Positions 1 through 10,734 of a stretch of DNA of 64,000 nucleotides are shown piece by piece. Source of the DNA: Chondrosia reniformis (taxonomy: Eukaryota; Porifera; Demospongiae; Chondrillida; Chondrillidae); assembly GCA_947172415.1 (NCBI GenBank), contig OX359189.1, positions 208,501 through 272,500 of the forward strand, in the 5' to 3' direction. Below the pieces are notes generated by a model that was given only the letters and a program-made list of their open reading frames with translations, did not search any database and was not told the origin of the DNA. Every line of letters starts with the position of its first letter. Position 1 is the stretch's first letter. A program made the translations under genes and the position numbers.

Positions 1-132
1 TTAATCTTAATTGATAACTGCGATAATATATACATCCAAACCAAAAGACACAACTGATGCATATGTATTATATTAATGTAGACATGCAACTTTAGCTAAA
101 CACTTCAAGTAGTCCTGTTCACACAAGATGCA

Positions 133-2408
133 TTATGCTGGGACAACTTGTGTATAGTACAGGTCAATTTCTTTTGGATTTCCAGAACCATATTCATCCA
201 ATAGAACCAAAAGATTGTCATCATTGAGAAGGGAAGTTGGCACAAAATACCACTGCTGGACAAACACTCCGTCTATTTGAATGCTCCAGTACCGACCAAG
301 ATCAAAGCCATTCAAAAACACATGTCCTCTCGACATTGAGCTCAACTTTAGCACTAAAGATAAGCCATCCTTGAGCGCAGGCTTTGGAAAGTAGGCCGAA
401 TACCAAGTCAAAGGCTTCCCTGTTGGGACGGCATCTTCCCACTGGACAGTGGCGTGTCCCTGAGGGGTATAGATCTGTTTCTTCTCCCCAAACAGTCCCA
501 CCTGATGAAACCAAGTCCCTTCTGTTATGTTATATCTGTCCAAGAATACCCCCGATGTGATCCCACGGAAGTTGAAGATTGTAGGTGTAACACGGGTAAT
601 CATTCCCATGGCAACGGAGAGGAATATTAGAGAGTGTTTCCCAGGTGATAGGGTTATATTTCCTGAGACATTAAGAGTCGGATTCCAAAAGTGAACGTGA
701 TCATCAATCTCACACTGATATAGGCCATCAACAAACACAAGAAATCCCATTCCATTCTGAGTCCCAATAGTGATTTCAACTTGTTCGGCTTTCTCTTCCC
801 AATCCAATTCTGTGATATAGTATAGGTAGTCAGTTGTATCTAAAGTTAGAGAGAGCTGCTCCAGAGGATACCTGGCCTTGACAACTTCAGTGAAGTTCAT
901 TGGATCATACCAACTCTGCCACTTTGCCTGGTCCAACACTTTAGTGGCCTGGTATGTCCTTGTATAATTTTGATGTCCTTCCAGTATGCCCGAGTTGAAA
1001 AGGACTGTATCAGATTTATCAAGGAGAGACACTGACTGTTTTGGAAGATAAAAGGTATGTCCATTGTATAAAACAGTGATATCTTTAACAGCATCATTCT
1101 CCAAGAAAGTCACTTTGTTAGAATTGAATTGATAAATATAAGCAAACTGCTTTGTTCCATTCTCAAATTTCTTGGTTTCGTTATTATAATATGGTAACTG
1201 AACTGAATTGTTCACCTGAGAAGGACTGGATAGGAGGGTATCACCAAGTACAGCCAGCAAATGGTACATCTTCTGCAGGTGAGCCTGTTTGGGCAGGTTA
1301 GGCTGGAAATCTGAGTGAAAGTTCACGCCGTTGGCATACATCTGGGTGATGGCATTGCCTCCCTCCCTACCAAAGTTGCAACCGCCGTACCACATGTAGT
1401 AGTTATGGTGACAGGCTCCTCTTGCAAACCACTTAAGAATCACATATGCCATTTCTTCTGGAGGTCTATTGTCACGGGTTGTCATGGGAACTTTTGACCA
1501 CGACTGGAACCACCCCTCATCCTCTGTCCAAGCTAGGGGCTGTCCAGGGAAACTCCCATGGTGCTCCTCCGCATATTTTGCTCCATCATTACCATTGAAT
1601 GTGTTTATAGTGTTGCTAGCGCTGTGACCATTGCACATCATCCAAGGAATGTCCAGAGAGAGAGACTGAACTAATTCTCCACACCACTTTACATAAGCAC
1701 TATCTTCCCAGCGATATTCATTCTCAATTTGAGCAAGAATGACTGGCCCACCGTTCCTCGCTAAAAAAGGCTTTACTATTGTTGTAATATCTCGCACAAA
1801 TCGTCCCATTTCCATCTCCCAAACAGAATTATTCGAACGCAGTTCTATCCCAGGAACTTGGTTTATCCAGGCTGGCAAACCTCCATACGACCATTCCGCG
1901 GCTACAAAGGGACCTGCAGCAGAAGAAGAAGGTTTCCATCATGTGCATCAAATATAGAGCTGCATCATACAACCTTACCGATTCGTAAGTTTACAAACAG
2001 ACCGACGGAGGCAGCTACTTCAATGAAACGAGTGAGATTCGCCCTTCCCTCAAAGTTATACTCCTGGCCTCTCTGTGGCTCGTGGAGGTTCCAAAAAACA
2101 TAAGTTTGCACTAAATTCAGTCCATCCTTGACAGCTTCTTGCAGAACGGACTTCCACATCTCTGGCACTATTCTCGGGTAGTGCACCGTCCCGCTGAGCA
2201 AGAGGGTTCGGTCACCGTTGATCTTAAAGCTTCTCTCATCGTACGCGATCGAATAGGGTTTTCCTTTAACCTCGCTATATCGAATAAATCCACTATCTGC
2301 TGCAGCAGAGAATATGGAGAGGATAAAAACAATACAGTGGAGAATCAACATGGGGCTCCACAGTTTTGTAAAATACTTGTGGTTTACCTTATCACCTGAC
2401 ATATACAT
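133..2408 (-). CDS. Plant-type GH35 beta-galactosidase, secreted
   Basis: Two exons, 1979-2408 and 133-1913, joined over a 65-bp GT-AG intron; the junction reads ...LRIG-PFVAAEWSYGG..., which is the GH35 core. GH35 enzymes hydrolyse terminal beta-galactosyl residues. Visible are the acid/base motif QIENEY, the nucleophile region WTEDEGWF and the substrate-site stretch NYYMWYGGCNFGR. The domain order (catalytic barrel, then a long beta region with jelly-roll-like segments) and the motif wording resemble plant and protist enzymes more than animal GLB1. The N-terminus has a hydrophobic stretch (about residues 20-37 from the first Met), consistent with a signal peptide; the second in-frame Met at residue 20 could be the real start. 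Many NxS/T sequons fit secretion to lysosome or outside. About 730 residues, normal for plant-type GH35. It is head-to-head with the next gene. Confidence 0.93.
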
Positions 2409-2439
2409 AGGAAATACCCATCGTTAAATTAGAAAGAAA
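2409..2439. promoter_or_regulatory. Divergent promoter gap, GH35 / 2440 gene
   Basis: Only 31 bp separate the GH35 start codon (minus) from the ATG at 2440 (plus). AT-rich, no TATA box in a useful position. The longest GH35 start is assumed; using its second Met would widen the gap by 57 bp. Confidence 0.55.
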
Positions 2440-3652
2440 ATGAGCCGAGCGCATATGTTGTATGAAGACAAACCTCTTCAACAGGGTCCTGTTAAGACGA
2501 CTCAATGGCAAGGAAAATTTGTATCCAGTGAAGTAGCTGATACAAAGTAAATTTTACCTCTAACTACTTTATTATAGATGTGTTAATTCCTTTCAATATA
2601 ATATAGAGGACCTGGTGTGTTGTTGGAAGGTGTGTTTCATAAGAAATTAAAACACGTTATTTCTGAGCCCAATGGAAAAAAGGTAAAGAACAAAAGATAA
2701 AATATTTTACTAATGTCCTTATGTCCTTGTTACTGCATGTATTATATGAAAAATGTATGTATTATATGCCTTTCCTTAATGTAGCATCGATTTGTCATTT
2801 TTGTGATTGAGTTCAGTAGAGCGCATCAGAGGAAATTTGATGAGAGTGGCAAAGAAATTGAGCCAGATTTTGGGTTAACAGGAAAGTTCAGCAAAGGTTA
2901 TCTAAATTCCTCGTACGGTAAGTAGAGTAAGCTTGCATCCTCTATTAGTGATGTGGTCTTAATTGATATCCGTGGAGTTGAGACTGCAACTTGTAAACTC
3001 ACTTAAAATTCCTCATGCCTCACGGCACATTCATATTATATTAATATGTGTTTAAGACTATTTTTGATAACTTTTAAATATAGTAAATGTTCTTTAATGC
3101 ACCAAACATTATTTCCTTATTTGGTAGAGCAGCTGTTGAGGCCAAGGGTTCCCATGATATACTGGGGTATGGTGAGGTGTGCAAGAGGTTACAGTGTGCA
3201 CTGACTGGATTGATCAAAGTGGACCACGCTCAGTGTATTGCGTTTTGGGGAGACGAGACCACCTACGACCACATTAACTTGGCAATTGGTCAACAGGTCC
3301 GGTTGAAGACTGAGGGAAATTCCCCAATCATTGGTTAGTGATAAAATTTTGTGTGCAAAGTGAAATTTCACTTTCTTGTACCCTGCATGTAGAGTCACTA
3401 ACTAAACTCGATACAGACCAGAAACTGTTGGCATCCAATTACTCAGGAGGTGATAAGACTGGACAGTCCTGGACAGATAAGGTCATGAATGTTCGGGAGA
3501 CTGTACCCAACACAAAACTGCCATCACAGGAAGTGGAGGGCGTGGCTGAGGATGAGTGGGTGGGTGGACCATGCAGCTCTATGGCTGCATTGTCTAGTCT
3601 AATGAGTGCAAGTGTCAGTAGCTGTTTCTTTCATTATTTGTATGTAGGATGA
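2440..3652 (+). CDS. Uncharacterised 223-residue protein, four exons
   Basis: I do not recognise this family. Exons 2440-2546, 2817-2917, 3130-3333 and 3393-3652 join in phase (672 nt, 224 codons with stop), all with GT-AG ends. The product starts MSRAHMLYEDKPLQQ, has no signal peptide or membrane segment, and has a compact middle region (about residues 37-138) containing DILGYGEV and CIAFWGDETTYDHINLAIG, followed by an acidic, Ser-rich, probably disordered tail. The exact phase agreement of four exons and the head-to-head position with GH35 argue that it is a real gene. The stop at 3650-3652 could instead lie beyond a further donor near 3613, so the C-terminus is less certain than the middle. 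Confidence 0.7.
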
Positions 3653-3816
3653 TTGAAAAGTGATCTTCAAATTATAAAATTAAAAACTTTGTATGCACTA
3701 CATGAGTGTCTTGTGAACCAGATTTAGATTTGTCTCAGCAATGTATCATATAATTAAAACATTTTATTGATTGATGGCTCTCTTTGATTGATATAATGTG
3801 CTCCTCTTTGATGTGG

Positions 3817-6076
3817 TTACTGTCTGTCCCACCTCCACACTTCTCCCGAGTCAGACACTGCAACGAGACACTCGGAATCTGAGCTAAAAGCTGTCTGTCT
3901 GACAGTAGTGGTGCAGGATGGCTGAGACAGAACTATTGACCTACATGAAGGAGGGATGAACAGGCCACCTATATGGGTGGGGCAGGCAGGCAGATGGGTG
4001 GGGCAGCTAGGCAGATGGGTGGGGCAGCTAGGCAGATGGGTGGGGCAGCTAGGCAGATGGGTGGGGCAGCTAGGCGGATGGGTGGGGCAGCTAGGTGGAT
4101 GGGTGGGGCAGCTAATGACTACACATTGCTCACTTCACCAGACGAGGATTCTGATTCATCACAAAGTTAGATAGATCCCAGAGAAGGATCTTGCCAGTTT
4201 GAGTCCCCAAAGTCAACAATCTTGTGGACATGTTTACTGTGAATCTGAGGAACCAGACCTCAGTGTTGGGAGCATCCACAGAGAACAGGGGCTGGGCCAC
4301 CAGAGGAAATGAGTCTTGTCGGGCCACCTTGAGGAGGGCAGAGCGGGAGAGGAGAGGGGAAGAGATTAATATAGCTAGGACTCACCATCATGATAATTGA
4401 GTGTGTGTGGGTGTGAGGATGAAGGTGTGTGGGTGTGAGGATGATGAAGGTGTGAGAATGATGAAGGTGTGTGGGTGTGAGGGTGATGAAGGTGTGTGGG
4501 TGTGAGGATGATGAAGGTGTGAGGATGATGAAGGTGTGTGGGTGTGAGGGTGATGAAGGTGTGTGGGTGTGAGGATGATGAAGGTGTGAGGATGATGAAG
4601 GTGTGTGGGTGTGAGGGTGATGAAGGTGTGGGGTGTGAGGATGATGAAGGTTGGCCTACATATTCAGTTCCTTTGGGAATAGGTCTCCAAAAAACTAGTT
4701 GATTTTCACAAGATTTAGACAAAACCATATTTCCAACACATCTGATGCAATCAGCATAGTTACTGTGAATACTTCGAGAGGATAGGACAGGAAAGTGGAT
4801 TCTGTGAGTTTTAAAGTTCCTATATTAAAAACAGCAAATATATTCAAACAGCAATAAGGATTTATATAAGATATACATGAGAGTATTAGTCAATAACCTT
4901 TCTTGTGAATAAGTATGTAAAGATCCAGCTTCAATGATGTCCTGTATATCATCTGTTCCAATATTCCACACTTTTACAGTGTGATCCATTCCGGCAGAAT
5001 AAATTGTTTTGCCATCTTTGCTGAAGTCCTAAGCAAAGTACACAGCTCATAACTAGCCCCTCCCACTCACAGCCCATAACTAGCCCCTCCCACTCACAGC
5101 CCATAACTAGCCCCTCCCACTCACAGCCCACAACTAGCCCCTCCCACTCACTGCTCATAACTAGCCCCTCCCACTCACTGCTCATAACTAGCCCCTCCCA
5201 CTCACTGCTCATAACTAGCCCCTCCCACTCACTGCTCATAACTAGCCCCTCCCACTCACTGCTCATAACTAGCCCCTCCCACTCACTGCTCATAACTAGC
5301 CCCTCCCAAACTTACACAGCTCAACACCTCATCCCTGTGACCATCGACACCACTCATTATCAGCACACAAGTGTCCGTCAGCATATTCCACAACCTCAGA
5401 GAATGGTCTTTGCTAGCAGAGAGGAGCAGATGAGGATCGGCAGGACTCACGACAAGCTCATTCACAGCACTCCCATGTCCTCCAAAAGACTTCTTAAGTT
5501 GACAACTACATGTACTAAAGAGGGTACATTTACCATTAAATAGCTTGAGATATGTAGGCATTATTAATAAATGGCGTCACTAGAGGGTCTAGACCGTAAG
5601 ACTGGATATGTACATGCTGCCTGATGCTGCTAACTCGATTATTCGAATGATTCCTTTGGCCCCTGCGATGGCCAACCACGAGTCCTTGGACCCCGTGGCC
5701 CGTACCCACTCGCAGCAGTAGTAGTTCTCCAACGCATCCTCGTCCTCGTACAGGCAGACCGGAGAGAGGGCATCATGGCCGCTCTTCCCGCATTTGTAGA
5801 TTGTAGCCTGTTCACAGTAAATTGGTAGAGATGAAAGTGCAGCAAGGTAGTCGTAACTACATGCGAGCACGTACCTTTGGTCCTCCAACTGTCGCAAAAT
5901 ACGGCTCCTTCAGTCTGTGGTTGAACTTGACCCCAAATAGAGGACAGTTTGCCCGCTCCTGCGCAGAGGAGAGATGAATGACTCGGACATGGCACCAAAC
6001 CTGAACATGCAGCATATCTCACAGTAAGTTTGCATGTAAAGTTGTAGCGCACTGTAGACCGTTCACGAGCAGCCAT
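3817..6076 (-). CDS. EED: Polycomb protein EED (PRC2 WD40 subunit)
   Basis: Eight exons: 6023-6076, 5875-5958, 5614-5807, 5316-5505, 4898-5028, 4660-4801, 4163-4327 and 3817-3921. They sum to 1065 nt, giving 354 residues, with phases closing throughout. EED is the WD40 propeller of PRC2; it holds EZH2 and reads H3K27me3 to stimulate methylation. Diagnostic stretches: [63 protein letters not shown], and the last blade [10 protein letters not shown]...VWRWDRQ. The N-terminus is only a few residues ahead of the propeller, so the long disordered vertebrate N-tail is absent. Of the trimethyl-lysine cage (human F97, Y148, W364, Y365), F, Y and W are kept, but the last Tyr is Phe (VWFLRF against human IWYMRF). 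Introns 4, 6 and 7 hold minisatellites. It shares a 37-bp start gap with PEX7. Confidence 0.95.
3973..4114. repeat. 21-bp minisatellite, EED last intron
   Basis: About seven copies of a 21-bp unit, gggtggggcagctaggcaga plus t, with variants at the ends. It lies wholly in the 241-bp intron between the last two EED exons. The plus strand has regular GGG/GGGG runs (G-quadruplex prone). Because 21 is a multiple of three it makes open frames, which are not genes. Confidence 0.93.
4396..4650. repeat. GT-rich minisatellite, EED intron 6
   Basis: Alternating short and long units built on gtgtgggtgtgaggatgatg and gtgtgaggatgatgaag, filling most of the intron 4328-4659. Homogeneous long-plus-short pairs suggest a compound unit. 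Confidence 0.9.
5047..5309. repeat. 25-bp minisatellite, EED intron 4
   Basis: About ten copies of cataactagcccctcccac plus tcact/tcaca variants. Copies 1-3 carry an agcc variant and the later copies a tgct variant, so the array expanded in blocks. It fills nearly all of the intron 5029-5315. Confidence 0.93.
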
Positions 6077-6113
6077 TTTTCGATTTTTAAAACAAAATGG
6101 AAGGACCCACTAG
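6077..6113. promoter_or_regulatory. Divergent promoter gap, EED / PEX7
   Basis: 37 bp between start codons. AT-rich on the EED side. An upstream ATG at 6097 on the plus strand runs into a stop within nine codons, so the PEX7 start at 6114 would need leaky scanning or a TSS downstream of 6097. Both starts carry ATGGCTG. Confidence 0.6.
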
Positions 6114-9100
6114 ATGGCTGTAAGGTTGTCCACCTCGCCTTATCATGGATATGCGGTGCAGTTTAGTCCATTCAATGGAAGTACGCTGGCACTGGTCGGA
6201 GCTCAAAACTATGGGATAGCAGGTCACCCTTCTCTATCAGTTGTGTGTTGTCCACACAATGTATGCATTCCTATGGACCTGCAGTGATTGCATGTACCAA
6301 TATTGTCTTCAGTAACACTGAATCCATGAGATTATGTGGACAAAATAATAAGAGACTTTAAATATGCATGGACCTTGTACAATGTGTGTGAGTGTGTCTA
6401 CTTTGGTTGGAGTGGGTGTGTCTACTTTGGTTGGAGTGGGTGTGTCTACTTTGGTTGGAGTGGGTGTGTCTACTTTGGTTGGAGTGGGTGTGTCTACTTT
6501 GGTTGGAGTGGGTGTGTCTACTTTGGTTGGAGTGGGTGTGTCTACTTTGGTTGGAGTGGGTGTGTCTACTTTGGTTGGAGTGGGTGTGTCTACTTTGGTT
6601 GGAGTGGGTGTGTCTACTTTGGTTGGAGTGAACTGAATTTCTGTAGCTATTATACAAGACAGGACAGGTGTACTTTGTTGCATCACCTAATGTCTAATTT
6701 TCTCATTCTTCTCCGATCACATGCAGGAAGTGGTGTACTGATAGTCTACAGTCAGGACCCGCCTCCCTGGAGGGAAGTGTTCAAGTTACCCTGGACAGAT
6801 GGGCTGTTTGATGTAACATGGAGTGAAGCCAATGACAATGTGCTGGCTGCGGGAGGAGGCGACGGGAGAATACTACTGGTTGACTTGAGGAATGACAAGG
6901 TATGTATTCTCCAGCAGACAAGCGATGTGCATGCAGACATGCAGACATAGTGGTTGTGATGATCCATGCATAATCATGTAGCAAGGTCAGCAATACCAGA
7001 GCTGATGCAACAGTTGCACGTCAGCTCCTTCTAGGACTACCCCTAGCACTGTCCCTTCTCTGCATACCTTTGGCCATAATGATATTCATAGCTTCTGTGG
7101 AATGGAATTCCTTTTGAGGATGAACCCTTTCTTTCATACTCACCTACTATAGCCTCATTTGGGTATCTTGTGTAAATTGTATCAGGTTAAGAGTTTAATT
7201 TCTCATTCTTCAATTTCAGAAGTTTACTCCAGGTGGTGCCAGTTTGTGTAAAAATAACAAATTAGCTATTTTATGCATAGACTCTCTTTGCAAACAGTTT
7301 CAGTTCAGAGAAGCCACAAGAGAGAGCCAAATTGTTTCATAAAAGCTTTTTATCCTTAGCTTTAGCAGAGTGCTCTGAAATAATGGGAAAAGAGTTCTCT
7401 GAAATACCACTTCAGTTCCACTATTAGCCCATTGAGAAATAGCGATAATTATATAAAGTGTTCATTGGCAATTTTCAGTATTGTCATTTGTTGTACATTA
7501 CAGTATGCTTTTCTTTGTGGAGTCACATGCTAGTCACATGATTTCATGTGCTTACTAAACATGTACAGATCCGTAAATAGATATAAATTTATATTCTTGA
7601 CATTTTTGTATAGTTAGTTGTACTGGGTGTTGTTGGTCTTGCATCATTCCCATGTCCCCGCCCCCTAGGGTCCGGTGGGGACACTCCAGGGACACACTGC
7701 AGAGGTAGGACTGACATCAGTGTAGGCTGTTGCATGTGTTTACTGCTCCCTGGGTGTGACCACAGCTGGCCAGTGTGCAGTGGAGCACCAGTAGAGTGGA
7801 ACGTCTGCTGCTGAGTGCTGCTTGGGACAAGAGTGTCAGAGTTGTGAGTGTCACTTCTCCCATCAAGTTGGAACTGTTTGGTGACCGTCTGTGTGTTCAC
7901 TCAGTGGGATCCAGTTACGCAACAGTGTGTGTCTGTATTTCCAGACCACACTTCTCCATTTGTGTATAAAGCCATCTGGTCTCCACACCAGCCAGGGACA
8001 TTTATATCTGTAGCAGGTCCGTACCTCATGTTTAGAGAAAATCCTTTGTACTATGCTCTGTTGCTATGTGCTCTGTTGCTATGTGCTCTGTTGCTATGTG
8101 CTCTGTTGCTATGTGCTCTGTTAGGGGACCATACACTGAGGTTGTGGGACGCTAATCAGCCCATTCCTTGTTGTATGGTAGTCCCAGCACACAGCAGTGA
8201 AGTACTCACTTGTGATTGGAATAAATATGAAGAGGTAGGTCATCCTCTGATGATAGCTGGCCATCCCCTGTGATCCATGCTGTTCCTTTCACAGTTTGTG
8301 GTCGTCACTGGAGGAGTGGACAGGTTGATCAAGTGAGTTATCCAGGACCATCCGCATTCCACACTGGTCAACTCATAAAATGATGTGACCTCTCTTTCCT
8401 GTCATGCCTTTCACCTCTACTTGCATAAGGTGGCTGGTAGATTTTATGAATATGATTAGACTCCAATGAATATAATTATATCCTACATTGGACCCTGTGA
8501 ATTTTCTTCAGGAATATAGTATCAGGTCCTACTAGGATCAATTTATTCATGTGAAGATGTTTAATTAGGAGTGAACTTTAGCATTTTGGGTAAACTGTAA
8601 AATATTTCATCTCAATACTTGTACAGAAGAGCATGCATGTACATTTGTATATATGTCCCTATTGATATATATAGATCTATTGATATATATGGACCTATTG
8701 ATATATATGGATCTATTGATATATATGGATCTATTGATATATATACCTATTGATATATATGGATCTATTGATATATAAAGTATGTCTTAGGTTTTGGGAC
8801 CTGAGGAATGCAACTGCTCCAGTGTGTGTAGCCAGTGGACATGGACAAGCAGTCAAGAACGTGAAGGTAGAATGTACCATGTTTAGTACTTCTCTCAAAT
8901 GGTAGTCATATTGCTCTCTACTCCAGTTCAACCCTCACAATTCCAGCACTCTTGTGTCCTGTTCGTATGACTTCTCTGTCAGGTGAGGTGATATCACTTG
9001 CACTGCGTCTGAGCACACTTGAAACTCTACTGATTCACAGGACCTGGACCACCTCAGCGACACCTCTTGAGACAATTGGCCATCATACTGAGTTTACATA

Positions 9101-9258
9101 TGGTGTTGACCTTAACCTTCACTTCCCCGGAGAGGTTTGTTGTGAAATCTTACTTTAACCTGTGCAGGGAGCCATCCTTTCTCCTCCATCAGGTTGCTGA
9201 CTGCTCCTGGGATGGGTCTGCATTCATTTACAAACCTTCAAGTCTACAGACTCATTAG
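6114..9258 (+). CDS. PEX7: PEX7, peroxisomal PTS2 import receptor
   Basis: Eleven exons: 6114-6222, 6727-6899, 7669-7704, 7766-7843, 7905-8016, 8125-8234, 8295-8332, 8791-8866, 8927-8982, 9041-9134 and 9193-9258. They total 948 nt, giving 315 residues; the human protein has 323. PEX7 is a cytosolic WD40 receptor that binds N-terminal PTS2 signals and ferries cargo to the peroxisome with a co-receptor. Family stretches: HGYAVQFSP, QNYGIAG, DGLFDVTWSE, AWDKSVRVWDP, YKAIWSP, GDHTLRLWDA, PAHSSEVLTCDWNKY, CSYDFSVR, HHTEFTYGVD and VADCSWD. The second ATG (6114) is chosen because the first (6097) hits a stop and 6114 gives the conserved N-terminus. Introns 1, 5 and 7 carry minisatellites. Intron 2 (6900-7668) is long for this locus and I see nothing else in it. 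Confidence 0.96.
6391..6630. repeat. 24-bp minisatellite, PEX7 intron 1
   Basis: Ten essentially identical copies of gtgtctactttggttggagt plus gggt. With 24 bp being a multiple of three, several frames stay open across it; these are artefacts. The near-perfect identity points to recent expansion. Confidence 0.95.
8050..8122. repeat. 15-bp minisatellite, PEX7 intron 5
   Basis: Five copies of ctctgttgctatgtg directly before the acceptor of exon 6. The last copy runs into the acceptor tag, so the array forms part of the polypyrimidine/acceptor region. Confidence 0.9.
8657..8778. repeat. AT-rich 19-bp repeat, PEX7 intron 7
   Basis: Five to six copies of ctattgatatatatggat, just upstream of exon 8, with an alternating TA core. 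Confidence 0.88.
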
Positions 9259-9741
9259 GTTTAATTATATTCATTGTTTTTAACTATATTCATTGTTGAG
9301 GTGTACTTTACCATCTCCTCTATCAGGGCCCTCACAAATATACCCATATGCATAAAAATACATTCTCCCTTTTGGGAGGCCATTATGTAAACTAGGTTGG
9401 TCATATGATAACAAAAGCATGCATGTGTCCAGTATGGGAGTTTCTGTAAACTTACCCCGACACACCTCCCTTGTCTGTTACAGGAAGAATGTTGCCATGG
9501 TATCATATATATCCCATGACACTTCTGAGTACATAGAGTGCACGTGTATATGTCCTATGTAATGCAGCTATATAGAGCTTTAACAATCACTACACCCTCA
9601 ACAATGAACCAGTTTATAATTAGAGAACATTATTAAAGCATTCGTTTACAAAATGAATATTAAAGCATTCGTTTAGAAAATGATACACTGTCAAGGGATT
9701 AAAATGATCAGTAGTGTCATTGTTGTAAATAATAATATATG
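9259..9741. other. Intergenic, convergent 3' ends
   Basis: 483 bp between the stops of PEX7 and the minus-strand gene at 9742. AT-rich; a short direct repeat (attaaagcattcgtttaca, about 9631 and 9659) is the only structure noticed. No supported ORF. Confidence 0.6.
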
Positions 9742-10350
9742 TTAAAATTCGCTTCTTGTCTGACGGGAAAGTGAAGGTAGCCGGCTCTTCCGAATGGCCG
9801 CTTCCAATGACAATTCCTGAAGTCTCTTTTCCAGCATGTCAGATCCCCAAAATGAGGTGGATGCAATTTTAGCCTCTTTAGATCCCAACTTAAATTGCGG
9901 TTCGTCAATTGTCGCCTGCAGCTCGTCGTCCGGTTCGGGAGCACTCAAACGACGCGTCACGTGCACACGTCTGTAGGTCCCCAGAGCCGTAGCAGTCCTT
10001 TGATGCTTTCGAAATGGCAGTAATGGTGAACCAGGACTGCAAGTACTCGATGAAGATACAGTTAAAGAATCGTCGTCGTTTTGCTCTCTCGACGGTGGAG
10101 GTCTTGGAGCTTCCGGATGGTGTCTTAGAGTGGGAAAGGAGCGCGGACTGCTCGTGAGGGAGTGCCTCCTGCTACCCCCAGACATCTCCGACAGTCTCTG
10201 CTGCAACATCTCCTGTCCCCAGAAGGCCTTTGAAGCCAGTTTTGACTCCTTTGACCTCAGTGCGAGGATGGGCCCGCGGAAAGGTACACTTCCACTTTGT
10301 GAAAAGTTCAAGGTAGTACCCGTAGGCATATCAGATATATACATACACAC
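9742..10350 (-). CDS. Intronless protein with duplicated SKExK/FWG motif
   Basis: A single open exon of 202 residues; translation may start at Met1 or at Met8 (10329). I do not recognise a family. The striking feature is an internal duplication. Residues about 29-57 and 153-181 both follow the pattern SKE-x-K-[LI]-AS-x-x-FWG-x-x-ML-x-x-RL-x-E, separated by a Ser/Pro/Arg-rich low-complexity linker with SSSSTCSPGSP. No signal peptide or membrane segment. Such repeated short amphipathic motifs in a disordered chain suggest a scaffold or adaptor with two docking sites; that is inference. It stands alone behind a TATA box, unlike the TATA-less divergent genes around it. Confidence 0.75.
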   Translation of the reverse strand: MCMYISDMPTGTTLNFSQSGSVPFRGPILALRSKESKLASKAFWGQEMLQQRLSEMSGGSRRHSLTSSPRSFPTLRHHPEAPRPPPSREQNDDDSLTVSSSSTCSPGSPLLPFRKHQRTATALGTYRRVHVTRRLSAPEPDDELQATIDEPQFKLGSKEAKIASTSFWGSDMLEKRLQELSLEAAIRKSRLPSLSRQTRSEF

Positions 10351-10734
10351 TGCAAACTCTTACATACACAATAATTGAACTCGACTTAGAAGCTCGAGTT
10401 TTTATAGATGATAAATGAGATTCACAACTCAGTTCACCCCCTATGAATATCTTTAATTACTGCATATAAGTATGCATGACGCAATGGCTGCATGCTCCGA
10501 ATATGCTAATTGCACACACATATAGTGCGTGTGTAAATATACAACATGGTAGCTACCATAAATGGTGTATTTCACCATACTTGTCAAATTGTCTAGTTCA
10601 ATGATGTAGCTATCAATCAATCCAAGCACATTAAATGTGCTGTTTCATTCAAATAGAGAGACATTATAAGACAAAGATTGAAATACTACCAAGATATTTC
10701 TATCCTAAATAATATCTTGGAACATTGTGTGACA
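10351..10734. other. Intergenic, upstream of 9742 gene
   Basis: 384 bp between the Maf stop and the 9742 start. It contains the TATA box and otherwise AT-rich sequence with no supported ORF. Confidence 0.6.
10399..10407 (-). promoter_or_regulatory. TATA box of the 9742 gene
   Basis: Reverse strand reads ctataaaaa about 50 bp upstream of the first ATG. A 7-bp inverted repeat (aactcga ... tcgagtt, 10378-10400) lies directly downstream of it in gene orientation, near the predicted transcription start. Confidence 0.55.

Noticed and set aside
6336..6950. 204-codon plus ORF across PEX7 intron 1 and exon 2
   Set aside because: Most of it is a 24-bp minisatellite whose period is a multiple of three; the real exon is 6727-6899.
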